From Hyphomicrobium denitrificans ATCC 51888 (GTDB lineage: Bacteria > Pseudomonadota > Alphaproteobacteria > Rhizobiales > Hyphomicrobiaceae): a stretch of 64,000 nucleotides of DNA. This document shows, in pieces, positions 26,630 to 34,857 of the stretch; within the stretch, counting starts at the first letter, position 1, and each line of letters starts with the position of its first letter. The DNA lies in the NCBI RefSeq assembly GCF_000143145.1, contig NC_014313.1, forward strand, positions 2,294,001 through 2,358,000. The letters are read 5' to 3'. Below the pieces are notes generated by a model. The model saw nothing but the letters and a program-made list of their open reading frames with translations, did not search any database and had not been told where the DNA came from. Both the position numbers and the translations under genes were made by a program.

Positions 26630-27556
26630 ATGCAAGACGCATCTTCGAAGGTGCTGCAAAATCAAAAGAACGCGAAAATGCAGCAAGGACAGAAACCTCG
26701 GCCCAACGCCAATCCCTCCTCGGCGGCGACAACAACTGCTGGGGCTCAGAAGAAAGACGTCTTGCGCAGCTGGCCGGCGATCGCAGGTCTCGTCGCGACG
26801 ATCGCGGCGATCGCGGCTGGTTACGCTTACTGGCAACATTCCGCGCTTCATCCGTCGACGGACAATGCCTACATCCAGGCCAATATCGTTCCGATCGCTC
26901 CGCTCGCATCCGGACTTGTGACCGAGGTCAACGCCAAGGAATTCACCACGGTGAAGACGGGCGACGTTCTGGTTCGGCTTGATCCCGCACCGTTCGAAGC
27001 TGCGCTCAAAGCCGCGGACGCGAAGCTGACGCTCGCGCAACAGCAGGCAACCGGTCCAGCGGCGCAGTCGCCTGCAGCCAAAGCCAACGTCGATCAGGCA
27101 CAGGCTGGCGTCGATCAGGCGCGCCTCGAACTCGATCATGCAACGATCAAAGCGCCGGTTGACGGGATCATCGGCAAGGTCCGCGTGCGGCCGGGATCGA
27201 TCGCCAAAGCCGGCATGAGCCTTTTCCCTCTCATCGACACGTCGAAATGGTGGGTCGACGCGAACTTCAAGGAGACCGACCTGTCGCGCATCGCGGCGGG
27301 CCAGAAAGCCACCGTGACGATCGATCTCTATCCGTCGCATGAATTCAACGGCGAAGCCGTGAGCCCAGCCAGTGGCGCGTCATTCTCGCTTCTGCCGGCG
27401 GAGAACTCGACGGGCAACTGGGTGAAAACAACCCAGCGCTTCCCGGTGCGGATCGGACTGACGCCGAAGGCAGGGGATCCGGAGCTTCGGATCGGAGCCT
27501 CGGCAGCGGTGACCGTCGACACCACGAGCAAGGGCTCCAGCAGTGGCGCTCAGTGA
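26630..27556 (+). CDS. HlyD/EmrA-family membrane fusion protein
   Basis: Periplasmic adaptor of a multidrug efflux system, bridging the inner-membrane pump to an outer-membrane channel. 308 residues: a Gln/Asn/Ala-rich cytoplasmic N-terminus, one membrane segment (about residues 46-65), then STDNAYIQANIVPIAPLASG (biotinyl-lipoyl-like), a short helical hairpin, HATIKAPVDGIIGKV and the beta-barrel WVDANFKETDLSRI. The hairpin is short compared with E. coli EmrA. Overlaps the EmrB-like transporter by 14 bases. No TolC-like or MarR-like gene is adjacent. Confidence 0.9.
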   Translation: MQDASSKVLQNQKNAKMQQGQKPRPNANPSSAATTTAGAQKKDVLRSWPAIAGLVATIAAIAAGYAYWQHSALHPSTDNAYIQANIVPIAPLASGLVTEVNAKEFTTVKTGDVLVRLDPAPFEAALKAADAKLTLAQQQATGPAAQSPAAKANVDQAQAGVDQARLELDHATIKAPVDGIIGKVRVRPGSIAKAGMSLFPLIDTSKWWVDANFKETDLSRIAAGQKATVTIDLYPSHEFNGEAVSPASGASFSLLPAENSTGNWVKTTQRFPVRIGLTPKAGDPELRIGASAAVTVDTTSKGSSSGAQ

Positions 27557-29066
27557 TACCGCTTCTGAGAGCACGGCCAGCAAGGTTCTGACTGCATCGG
27601 CCGTACTTCTCGCGGTGCTGATGGTCATTCTCGATATGACCGTCGTCAACGTCGCGTTGCCCCACATGATGGGTGCGCTCGGCGCGACGCCGGATCAGAT
27701 CACGTGGGTTCTGACATCCTATATCGTTGCCGAAGCCATCGTCATTCCGACGAGCGGCTTCCTCGCCGCGCGCTTCGGACGCAAGCGCGTCATCTTCGTG
27801 AGCGTCGCGGGTTTCGTGGTTGCCTCGATGCTTTGCGGCCAGGCGCAGACGCTTGCGCAAATGGTCATCTTCAGGCTGCTGCAAGGCGCGTTCGGTGCGA
27901 GCGTCGTCCCTCTTTCGCAAGCCATCATGGTCGACACGTTCGAAGCGCGGAACCGTGGCAAGGCCATGGCTATCTGGGGCATCGGCATTCTGCTCGGCCC
28001 GATCATGGGCCCGACGGTCGGCGGTTTCATTACCGATCATCTGGGCTGGCGGTGGGTCTATTACATCAACGTGCCGATCGGCCTCGTCAATCTGGCGATG
28101 ATCCTCGTGTTTCTGAAGCAGACTCCGAAATCGCGCGCGGTCGCGGATTGGATCGGGGCGCTGCTGCTCGCCGTCGGCGTCGGCAGCCTGCAGATGCTGC
28201 TCGATCGCGGCAACGGCGATGACTGGCTGCAATCGAATTTCATCATCGCGCTAATTTTCGTCTCAACGTTCTGCCTCGTCGCGTTCGCGGTCAGAAGCTA
28301 CAAGCGGTCCGACGCCATTTTGAAGCTCAGCCTTTTGCGCGACCATAATCTCTCGACGGCTACGTTCATGATCATGGCGTTCGGCGTCGGAATGCTCAGC
28401 ACGATTGCGTTGCAGCCGTTATTCCTCGAGCATCTGCTCGGTTATCCTGCGAGCACGGCGGGCCTTGTGATGGCGCCGCGCGGCATCGCGGTCGCGATGG
28501 GCATGGTGTTCGTCGCCACGACCATCAATCGGTTCGAGCCCAGATGGCTCGTGCTCATCGGCCTGACGCTTGCCGCCGCGGGCACGTACGCGACGACGTG
28601 GTATAATCTGGATGTCGACGTTTTCTGGATCGCGCCGGGCATCGTGCAAGGCCTAGGAATGGGCATGATCTTCGTGCCCCTTTCCACGCTCGCGTATCAA
28701 ACGCTGCCGCAAGACGCCACGGACCAGGCGGCTGGCATCTTCAATCTCGCGCGCACGATCGGCGGCTCGATCGGAATCGCCATCGCCGCGACCGTGCTGA
28801 CGCGTGCCAGCCATTCCAATTGGCAGACCCTCGGCGCCGGGATCGATCCCTATAACCCGGCGCTGGCGCAGTGGCAGGACGCAACGGGGCTTACTGTGCC
28901 AGATCCGAGCGCGATGCAGGTTCTGGCGCTGGAACTCAGCCGGCAGGCGACGATGATCGGTTTCCTGGAAGCGTTCGGCTTCGTGACGCTGAGCTTCCTG
29001 CTGCTCATCCCGCTCGTACTGCTTCTGAAGAAGCAGGGCGACGCCCCGAGGCGTTCTCCGATTTAA
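27543..29066 (+). CDS. DHA2-family multidrug efflux transporter (EmrB/QacA type)
   Basis: 507-residue major facilitator superfamily protein with about 14 membrane segments, a proton-driven drug exporter. Motif D1-like MVILDMTVVNVALPHMMGAL is in the first helix, motif A AARFGRKRVIF follows helix 2, and motif C appears as GIGILLGPIMGPTVGGFI in helix 5. Starts within the end of the adaptor gene, so the two are translated together. The convergent response regulator overlaps its end by 4 bases. Confidence 0.92.
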   Translation: MALSDTASESTASKVLTASAVLLAVLMVILDMTVVNVALPHMMGALGATPDQITWVLTSYIVAEAIVIPTSGFLAARFGRKRVIFVSVAGFVVASMLCGQAQTLAQMVIFRLLQGAFGASVVPLSQAIMVDTFEARNRGKAMAIWGIGILLGPIMGPTVGGFITDHLGWRWVYYINVPIGLVNLAMILVFLKQTPKSRAVADWIGALLLAVGVGSLQMLLDRGNGDDWLQSNFIIALIFVSTFCLVAFAVRSYKRSDAILKLSLLRDHNLSTATFMIMAFGVGMLSTIALQPLFLEHLLGYPASTAGLVMAPRGIAVAMGMVFVATTINRFEPRWLVLIGLTLAAAGTYATTWYNLDVDVFWIAPGIVQGLGMGMIFVPLSTLAYQTLPQDATDQAAGIFNLARTIGGSIGIAIAATVLTRASHSNWQTLGAGIDPYNPALAQWQDATGLTVPDPSAMQVLALELSRQATMIGFLEAFGFVTLSFLLLIPLVLLLKKQGDAPRRSPI

Positions 29067-29536
29067 GCGGAGCCGGATGTTTCCGACTCTTGCGAATGCT
29101 TCCGACGACCTTCCAACAACGTGCGGATTTCCATTTCGACCTGCGTATGTTCGTACGGCCGCTTGAGGTGCGGGCCTTTCGAGCACAGTTCGCCAGCCTG
29201 CTCAGCCGCGCGTTTCGGCGAGCCTGCGAGAATGACGTCGATATTCGGCCGGTTGTCGCGAATCCACCTCGCGACCGCAAAACCGCCGGCGCCGGACTCC
29301 AACTCACAATCGGTGAGAACGACGTCAATCTTCAAATCCGTGCGATCTAAAACGGTCAAAGCTTCCGCGCTGCCGGATGCTTCGATCACACGATACCCGC
29401 AGTGGCGAAGGTAAGCAGCGATCGGCATGCGGATGAGGATGTCGTCCTCAATCACAAGCACCGTCGCGTCGACATTTGTTAGGTTCGGTTCGCTCACAGG
29501 GACACTAACGAGTTTCTTCGTCCGTCTGTTCCGCAC
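29063..29536 (-). CDS. Single-domain response regulator
   Basis: 157-residue protein consisting of one receiver domain: acidic pocket VIEDD, phospho-acceptor Asp in VVLTDCELESG, and conserved Lys in LKRPYE. No output domain, as is common for regulators paired with HWE-type kinases. The start is uncertain: an in-frame GTG at 29497 would remove the overlap with the upstream regulator gene. No histidine kinase lies nearby. Confidence 0.85.
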   Translation of the reverse strand: MRNRRTKKLVSVPVSEPNLTNVDATVLVIEDDILIRMPIAAYLRHCGYRVIEASGSAEALTVLDRTDLKIDVVLTDCELESGAGGFAVARWIRDNRPNIDVILAGSPKRAAEQAGELCSKGPHLKRPYEHTQVEMEIRTLLEGRRKHSQESETSGSA

Positions 29537-29924
29537 GCGGCAGCAACTTTCGTACGCTTGCGATCAGATGCGACGGCATGATGGGCTTGCTCAAAACGGC
29601 ATCGAAGGCTCGATCCATGCCGGTTTCGATGCTCGCCGAAGCGATCGCGATTTTGACCAATGGTGCGTTGCTGCGCACCCAGTTCGCGAGACCGACTCCG
29701 TCCATGCGTCCGGGCATGCGAATGTCCGTCACGATGAGCGCAATGTCAGGCATCGTGTTCAGAACATTCAGGGCCTCGTCGGCGTTGGACGCCTCAACGA
29801 CAGTAAACCCGGCAAGACGGAGATCATCCGCCATCGCAAGGCGGATCAAAATCTCATCCTCGACCAGGAGTATCCGGAAATTCGGTGAGGCCCCCCTCAT
29901 TTCTGCAAGAGCCGCGTCCGCCAT
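29505..29924 (-). CDS. Single-domain response regulator
   Basis: 139 residues, one receiver domain: ILLVEDEILIRLAMADDL (acidic pocket), phospho-acceptor Asp in VTDIRMPGRMDGVGLANWV, and Lys in LSKPIMPSHL. GAGG lies about 6 bases upstream of the ATG at 29924. Overlaps or abuts the second regulator downstream, so the two are co-transcribed. Their kinase partner is elsewhere in the genome. Confidence 0.88.
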   Translation of the reverse strand: MADAALAEMRGASPNFRILLVEDEILIRLAMADDLRLAGFTVVEASNADEALNVLNTMPDIALIVTDIRMPGRMDGVGLANWVRSNAPLVKIAIASASIETGMDRAFDAVLSKPIMPSHLIASVRKLLPRAEQTDEETR

Positions 29925-30074
29925 CTACACCCTCATCCCCATTCCCGGACTTAGCGTTCCAGGTGGGTAGGCGTTCAATGCGTCAAGGTGGGCAAAGGTT
30001 CCTCCACCCGCGACGTTATTCAGAAGGCGTTGAAATTTCGGCTGCTTGCCTACGGCGGCTGCGCAGTTTGATCA

Positions 30075-30545
30075 CTACCAGCCGTGGCTTCCGGCTACGG
30101 CGCCAAAAACCGTAATCAGCGCAAGCACAAGAAGCACCCAGTGTGCCCTCTCGAGCCAGGAGAAGGCGAATTCCGGCCGCTCGGTTGCCCAGCGCCGGAA
30201 CCGGCCGTGCAGGATGAACGGCGAAGCGATGAACAGCACAAAGGCAAATAGCAGCCAGACGACGACCATCGCTTGCATCCACCAGAACCCGGCCGACATG
30301 AAGCGGTCCCAAATCTCGAGCCGTTCAGCCATATAGAGCCCGGTCAGGCCGACGATCACCACCATCGCGCGGGCCACCCATTTGAAACGGCTTTCGATAG
30401 CGCTGAAGGCCTTGACGCGGTCGGGCCCGAGATCGCCACGGCGGACCGCCGGCATGATGATACTAGTTGCCATTGCAACGCCCCCAATCCAAACCACAAC
30501 AGCAAGGACATGCAGCGCGCGGGCTAAAATCACGTCGTTCATCAT
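30075..30545 (-). CDS. CopD-like four-helix membrane protein of the NO-response group
   Basis: 156-residue integral membrane protein with four hydrophobic segments. The first helix has the HVLAVVVWIGGV pattern (His followed by WIGG) seen in CopD-type and related haem- or copper-associated membrane proteins; a second His is in the last helix (RAHWVLL). It is divergent from an NnrR-like regulator and close to nnrS, and genes of this type often accompany nnrS, so a role in nitric oxide or respiratory metabolism is inferred. Function unproven. Confidence 0.7.
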   Translation of the reverse strand: MMNDVILARALHVLAVVVWIGGVAMATSIIMPAVRRGDLGPDRVKAFSAIESRFKWVARAMVVIVGLTGLYMAERLEIWDRFMSAGFWWMQAMVVVWLLFAFVLFIASPFILHGRFRRWATERPEFAFSWLERAHWVLLVLALITVFGAVAGSHGW

Positions 30546-30611
30546 GTCACCGCCGTTTACCGGTTCAGCCTACGGGTGCACGCAGGCTAGGTCGTTCCCC
30601 GGGTCGTCCAT

Positions 30612-30625
30612 TTGCGTTGGCGCAA
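30612..30625. promoter_or_regulatory. NnrR-type box in divergent promoter
   Basis: Perfect palindrome TTGCG, 4 bases, CGCAA, the pattern reported for the nitric-oxide-responsive regulator NnrR. It lies 67 bases from the minus-strand start (30545) and 45 bases from the plus-strand start (30670), so it could control both genes, including the regulator itself. Confidence 0.75.
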
Positions 30626-30669
30626 AGGGCCTCCCCAGAGCGAGAGGAAGCGGCTAGGGTGGTTTCACA

Positions 30670-31377
30670 ATGAAGCCCGGCCCACAGTTTTCCCGCAACG
30701 ACTTGTCATCGCTCGTTTTATTCGAGGGACTTTCACCGTCCGTTCTCGACGAGGTGATCGCAGTTACCCGTTGCCGTGCTCTGGCCCGCGATACCCGCAT
30801 ATTCAATCAGGGCGACGGCCACGTCAGAGCGCATCTCCTCGTCGAAGGCAGCGTCCGGATTGCGCAGACGGGCAGCGACGGCGGGCAGATCGTCGTGCGC
30901 TTCATCGGGCCTGGCGAAATGTTCGGCACGGTGGCCTTGTTTACCGATGGCAAGTATCCGGCCGACGCCGATACATTAACTGATGCCATCGAGTTCAGCT
31001 GGAGCGAAGCCGATCTGCTCAAGCTCATGAGCGCCCATTCGCAGATCGCGATCAACGCGCTCAAAATCGTCGGGAAGCGCATTCAGGAAGCGCAGAACCG
31101 GCTGCGCGAACTCGCCACGCAGCCGGTCGAGCGGCGGATTGCCCATACGCTGCTGCGCCTCTCCAAGCAGGCGGGCCGAGATACTCCAGACGGCGTGAAG
31201 ATCAGTTTTCCGTTACGGCGCAAGGACATCGCCGATATCTGCGGAACGACGCTGTTTTCCGTCAGCCGTGTCCTGACGACTTGGGAAAAGGCCGGCTGGC
31301 TTGCGACACGCGATCAACATCTGACGATTGCGAAGATTTCCGAGATCCAGCGCATCGGCGACAACGAGACCGTCTGA
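30670..31377 (+). CDS. nnrR: Crp/Fnr-family regulator, NnrR-like
   Basis: 235-residue transcription factor. The N-terminal cyclic-nucleotide-binding-type beta-roll (VLFEGLSPSVLDEVIAVTRC, GPGEMFGTVALFTDGKYPAD) is followed by the dimerisation helix and an HTH_Crp domain with RKDIADICGTTLFSVSRVL. The recognition-helix pattern is Fnr/NnrR-like, and the four-cysteine Fe-S cluster of FNR is absent. With nnrS downstream and an NnrR-type box upstream, it is probably the nitric oxide sensor of this locus. The gene symbol is inferred from context. Confidence 0.8.
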   Translation: MKPGPQFSRNDLSSLVLFEGLSPSVLDEVIAVTRCRALARDTRIFNQGDGHVRAHLLVEGSVRIAQTGSDGGQIVVRFIGPGEMFGTVALFTDGKYPADADTLTDAIEFSWSEADLLKLMSAHSQIAINALKIVGKRIQEAQNRLRELATQPVERRIAHTLLRLSKQAGRDTPDGVKISFPLRRKDIADICGTTLFSVSRVLTTWEKAGWLATRDQHLTIAKISEIQRIGDNETV

Positions 31378-31480
31378 GTTGCCTCGCCGTTTGCGGAGCA
31401 ACAAAGCGAGTCCGTATCGATGCCCCTATCCGTGAGGCAGGGAAGCGGATTTCCCGTCGAAACTCAGAAAGGGACGCACG

Positions 31481-32671
31481 GTGCAAATGGCGGCGGTCGC
31501 AGGCAAAAAAGGCATGACGGTTTGGACGATCGCATTTCGTCCGCTGTTTCTTGCTGCCAGCCTATGGTCGGTGCTGGCTTTGGCTGTTTGGGTCCTCGTT
31601 CTGACGCAAGGTCTAGCGTTGCCGAGCCGTTTCGCTCCGATCGACTGGCACGTGCATGAGATGCTGTTCGGATTCATCCCTGCGGCGATCGCGGGATTTC
31701 TTTTGACGGCCATTCCGAACTGGACGGGGCGCGCGCCGGTCCGTGGACTGCCGCTGATTGGTCTTGTTACGCTTTGGGTGGCCGGGCGGATCGCCTGTTT
31801 TTCGTCGGCTTTGCTGCCCGTCTGGATGGGCGTCGCCGTCGATAGCGTATTTCTGTTGGCGCTCGGACTCGTCGTGACCCGCGAGATCGTGCTGGCCGGA
31901 AACTATCGCAATCTCATCATGCCGGTGCCGATCGCCGTACTTCTGATTGCGAACATTCTTACGCATCTCGAAGCTTTGGGTGTTCAGGTTCCGTCAGGCG
32001 TCGGACGGCGTCTCGGAATCACGGCGGTGGTGTTCCTGATGTCGGTGATCGCCGGAAGAATTATCCCAGCCTTTACGCGCAACTGGCTGATGATGCGCAA
32101 AGCGGAGAAGCTCCCCTCTGCCGCCGGCCGCTTCGACGCCGTTGCCGTCGCGACTTTGGCGCTCGGCCTTTTGGGCTGGGTGTTTTTCCCCGCGTCTATC
32201 GCATCGGGGGCCATTCTGCTGGCTGCGGCTGCCCTGAATGGCGTGCGCTTGCTGCGCTGGCGTGGGTTCGCAACCACGGCGGAGCCGCTGCTGGCGATCC
32301 TGCACGTGGGCTATTTCTGGATCGTCGTCGGCGCGGCGCTTCTCGGAGCCAGTATCCTTGGCGACCACGTTCCGGAACCGGCGGCCATCCACGCACTGAC
32401 AGCCGGCGCCATGGGCACGATGGTGCTTGCCGTGATGAGCCGGGTGTCTCTCGGGCACACCGGGCGTATGCTTCACGCGGACGCGATCACGACGACGGCC
32501 TATGCCGCGATCACGCTTGCGACGCTGACGCGAATAGCAGCTGCGTGCCTGCCATCTCTCTACGCGCCGCTCATTTCGCTTTCCGGCGTGCTGTGGATCG
32601 CGAGCTTCGGAATCTTCGTCGCCTACTATGGCCCGATGCTGTTAGCGCCACGTACAGATAGGCTCCGCTAG
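31481..32671 (+). CDS. nnrS: NnrS family haem-copper membrane protein
   Basis: 396-residue integral membrane protein with about 11-12 hydrophobic segments. NnrS proteins bind haem and copper and protect cells during nitric oxide stress. Family landmarks visible are FRPLFLAASLW near the start, DWHVHEMLFGFIPAAIAGFLL (His ligands), TAIPNWTGRAPVRG, GRIIPAFTRNW and HALTAGAMGTMVLAVMSRVS. A GTG start at 31481 follows AAAGGGA. 103 bases downstream of the NnrR-like gene. Confidence 0.93.
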   Translation: MQMAAVAGKKGMTVWTIAFRPLFLAASLWSVLALAVWVLVLTQGLALPSRFAPIDWHVHEMLFGFIPAAIAGFLLTAIPNWTGRAPVRGLPLIGLVTLWVAGRIACFSSALLPVWMGVAVDSVFLLALGLVVTREIVLAGNYRNLIMPVPIAVLLIANILTHLEALGVQVPSGVGRRLGITAVVFLMSVIAGRIIPAFTRNWLMMRKAEKLPSAAGRFDAVAVATLALGLLGWVFFPASIASGAILLAAAALNGVRLLRWRGFATTAEPLLAILHVGYFWIVVGAALLGASILGDHVPEPAAIHALTAGAMGTMVLAVMSRVSLGHTGRMLHADAITTTAYAAITLATLTRIAAACLPSLYAPLISLSGVLWIASFGIFVAYYGPMLLAPRTDRLR

Positions 32672-32681
32672 GTCGCCGCTC

Positions 32682-32864
32682 TCATTTCTCGCGCATGAAG
32701 CGCACCGCGGCGTTGGCATCCTTGCGGCGGCGGTCGGCGGCTAATACGATCTTGGTGACGTCGCTTCGCTCGTCGAACTCACGCTTTTCCGTGCGCCGTC
32801 TGCGCGTCATGAGGAGCGCGGCCGCCGCTCCGAACGCCAAGGCTGCAAAGATCCAAGCTGTCAT
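32682..32864 (-). CDS. Small single-pass membrane protein (60 residues)
   Basis: Starts at ATG 32864 with GGAGAG upstream; a longer frame from 33005 is unconvincing. One N-terminal membrane helix (MTAWIFAALAFGAAAALLMT) followed by a strongly basic and acidic tail (RRRRTEKREFDERSD). No family recognised. Converges on nnrS with an 11-base gap. Confidence 0.6.
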   Translation of the reverse strand: MTAWIFAALAFGAAAALLMTRRRRTEKREFDERSDVTKIVLAADRRRKDANAAVRFMREK

Positions 32865-32998
32865 TTCCGATCTCTCTCCGGTTGACGTCAGAAATGCGTC
32901 CGACTCACATGGCGTAGCTGGCGGCAGATTGCCCAGCTCTCGCCTCGCCATCAAGTCTCCTCCGGCCAGCGGCCGACCAAGCCCTTCAGGAACGCCAA

Positions 32999-33478
32999 AT
33001 GTCAAAAGCGACCCGCGCGACGGAAATGCTGGACCGCAGCGGCGTCACGTATGCGTTGCAGTCCTACGACTACGATCCCGGCGCGGATCGTATCGGCGTT
33101 CAGGCGGCGCTCGCCCTCGGCGTGCCGGCTGCTCAGGTCCTGAAGACTCTCATGATCATGGCCGACAATAAACCGGCGTGTGCAATTCTGCCGTCCGACT
33201 GCGAACTCTCGATGAAGAAACTCGCTGCGGCGCTCGGAGCGAAGTCGGCGGAGATGATGAAGCCCACCGATGCGGAGCGCATCACTGGTTTCAAGGTTGG
33301 AGGCATCAGCCCGTTCGGGCAAAGGCGCAGCGTTCCGACCGTGATCGAGGAGCAAGCGCTCGCTCTCGAGTCCGTTTTCGTCAACGGCGGCCAGCGCGGG
33401 CTTCAGATCAAGCTCGATCCGAAGCAGATCGTCCGGGTTCTTGGTGCCAAGGCGGCATCGCTGATCGCAACGGCGTGA
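32999..33478 (+). CDS. ybaK: Cys-tRNA(Pro)/Cys-tRNA(Cys) deacylase YbaK
   Basis: 159-residue YbaK/EbsC protein that hydrolyses tRNA mischarged with cysteine. Visible family segments are TRATEMLDRSGVTYALQSYD at the N-terminus, VLKTLMIMADNKPACAILPS, the LSMKKLAAALGAKSAEMM helix and GGISPFGQRRSVPTVIEE. Normal length, single-domain. Divergent from the small membrane protein gene. Confidence 0.93.
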   Translation: MSKATRATEMLDRSGVTYALQSYDYDPGADRIGVQAALALGVPAAQVLKTLMIMADNKPACAILPSDCELSMKKLAAALGAKSAEMMKPTDAERITGFKVGGISPFGQRRSVPTVIEEQALALESVFVNGGQRGLQIKLDPKQIVRVLGAKAASLIATA

Positions 33479-33518
33479 AGCCGATCCGATCAGCGCGCCG
33501 ACTTCGGCAGATCTTATC

Positions 33519-33848
33519 TTAGCCGCTGATGCGCGATGCGCACGGGCGCGCAAGCACGACGCATTTCGCTGTGATCAGAGCATTCTTCGCGCAATCCCAG
33601 CGCACGTTCGCCGCACGGTCAAAGTTAGCGAAGGCGCGGCCGTACTGGTGCTCCACGGCGGCTTCCCAGTTGTCGACGGCGGCCTGACGCGCACGCGCGC
33701 TGCCCTCGCCGAACAATCCCTTGCCCGTTGCAACGCCTTCGAAAACCGGCTTGCACACGCCGCGCTGGTTCCAGCGCGCATCGGCACTGGTCGTCTGAGC
33801 CGCCATACCGAGGCCGATGAGCAGTGCAACACACAAATGTCGATACAT
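33519..33848 (-). CDS. Small secreted hypothetical protein
   Basis: 109 residues from ATG 33848, which has GGGGAG 10 bases upstream (an in-frame start at 33911 is less likely). Signal peptide ending near TSADA, then a soluble domain with three or four cysteines (GVCKPVFEG, WDCAKNALITAKCVVLARPC) and QAAVDNWEAAVEHQYGRAF. The cysteines suggest disulphides in the periplasm. Function unknown; similar small exported proteins are common in Rhizobiales. Confidence 0.7.
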   Translation of the reverse strand: MYRHLCVALLIGLGMAAQTTSADARWNQRGVCKPVFEGVATGKGLFGEGSARARQAAVDNWEAAVEHQYGRAFANFDRAANVRWDCAKNALITAKCVVLARPCASRISG

Positions 33849-34074
33849 GAATAGGATACTCCCCGTTTTACATATTGGGCGGATAGCTCCATGCCCAGGT
33901 TGCGGTGTCAATTTGAGAATGCTCGCGCGCGCAAGAATTTCGTGAATTGCGGCGTACGGGTCACCGTTGGGCCGGTAGGCCGGAGCGAGAAAACGCGGCA
34001 GCCGAAAAAGGGCGAATGCGATGCACGCGCCCTAACCTATGGCTTGATCACGCCGAGAAATTTTCCTTGCGCGC

Positions 34075-34569
34075 TCAGGCGGCTCGCGGCGGTTCGGGAT
34101 CATCGTCAGCCGGCGCCGATCGAGCAGCTTTTCTCCGATCGGCAAACGCGACGATGCTCGCAGCGGCGCCTGGCTGTTCGACCGCGATGACCGTCAGCGT
34201 ATGCTGTTTGCCATCGCGGGCGGTCCAGGTGATCGACTGACCGGCAGCGAGGCCAATGAGCGCCACGCCAATTGGCGTCAGGACAGAAATTTTATCCTGC
34301 GAAATGTCGGCTTCCCCCGGGAAGACAAGCTTCACACGCCGCTGCTGCGCGGAATCCGTGCGGAACTCTACGATCGAGTCCATGCGCACGACGTTGGCGG
34401 GAACCGATGCCGCCTGCACGACCTCAGCTCGGCCCATCTCGATTTCAAGCTCTTGGGCAACCTCCGGAAACCGGTCGGTAGCGCCGAGCGCGAGATCGGT
34501 CAGCCGCTTGAAATCCGTGTCGCTGACGACAATACGAGGCTTCGCGGCGCCTTCATTTGATTGGACCAT
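34075..34569 (-). CDS. rnk: Nucleoside diphosphate kinase regulator Rnk / GreA-GreB C-terminal family
   Basis: 164 residues with an Rnk-type N-terminal segment (PRIVVSDTDFKRLTDLAL, LEIEMGRAEVV) and a GreA/GreB-like FKBP-fold C-terminal domain (VRMDSIVEFRTD, ISVLTPIGVALIGLAAGQSI). Such proteins bind RNA polymerase near its secondary channel and modulate transcription. A Pro/Asp-rich tail of about 20 residues follows. Monocistronic by appearance. Confidence 0.88.
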   Translation of the reverse strand: MVQSNEGAAKPRIVVSDTDFKRLTDLALGATDRFPEVAQELEIEMGRAEVVQAASVPANVVRMDSIVEFRTDSAQQRRVKLVFPGEADISQDKISVLTPIGVALIGLAAGQSITWTARDGKQHTLTVIAVEQPGAAASIVAFADRRKAARSAPADDDPEPPRAA

Positions 34570-34857
34570 GCGTCCTATCTTTCCTGAAATGACATGCGGA
34601 TAATCCAGCGCAGATGCTGCGCCGGACAGGTCACATCGATGTTTTTTTTGGGATGCCTCGGGAGAGGCTGCGCTCCGCTCGGGCTAAGCACGTACCCCTA
34701 GGCTCGGGGCGCGCACGGCCGAGCACCAGGGGCTACGCTTCCGCGAGCCGGTGAATCCGAAGAAATGTGGCGCGAACCTTGGACATGCCGATAAATTGGG
34801 CGCTTGTTGAAATTTGTCAAGCCGGGGGGACGGAGCAAGCTCCGCCGATCAGGTTCG

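Noticed and set aside
31390..31415. Second NnrR/FNR-type box before nnrS (TTGC...GCAA)
   Set aside because: Spacing is 11 bases in total instead of the 14 required for the symmetric box.
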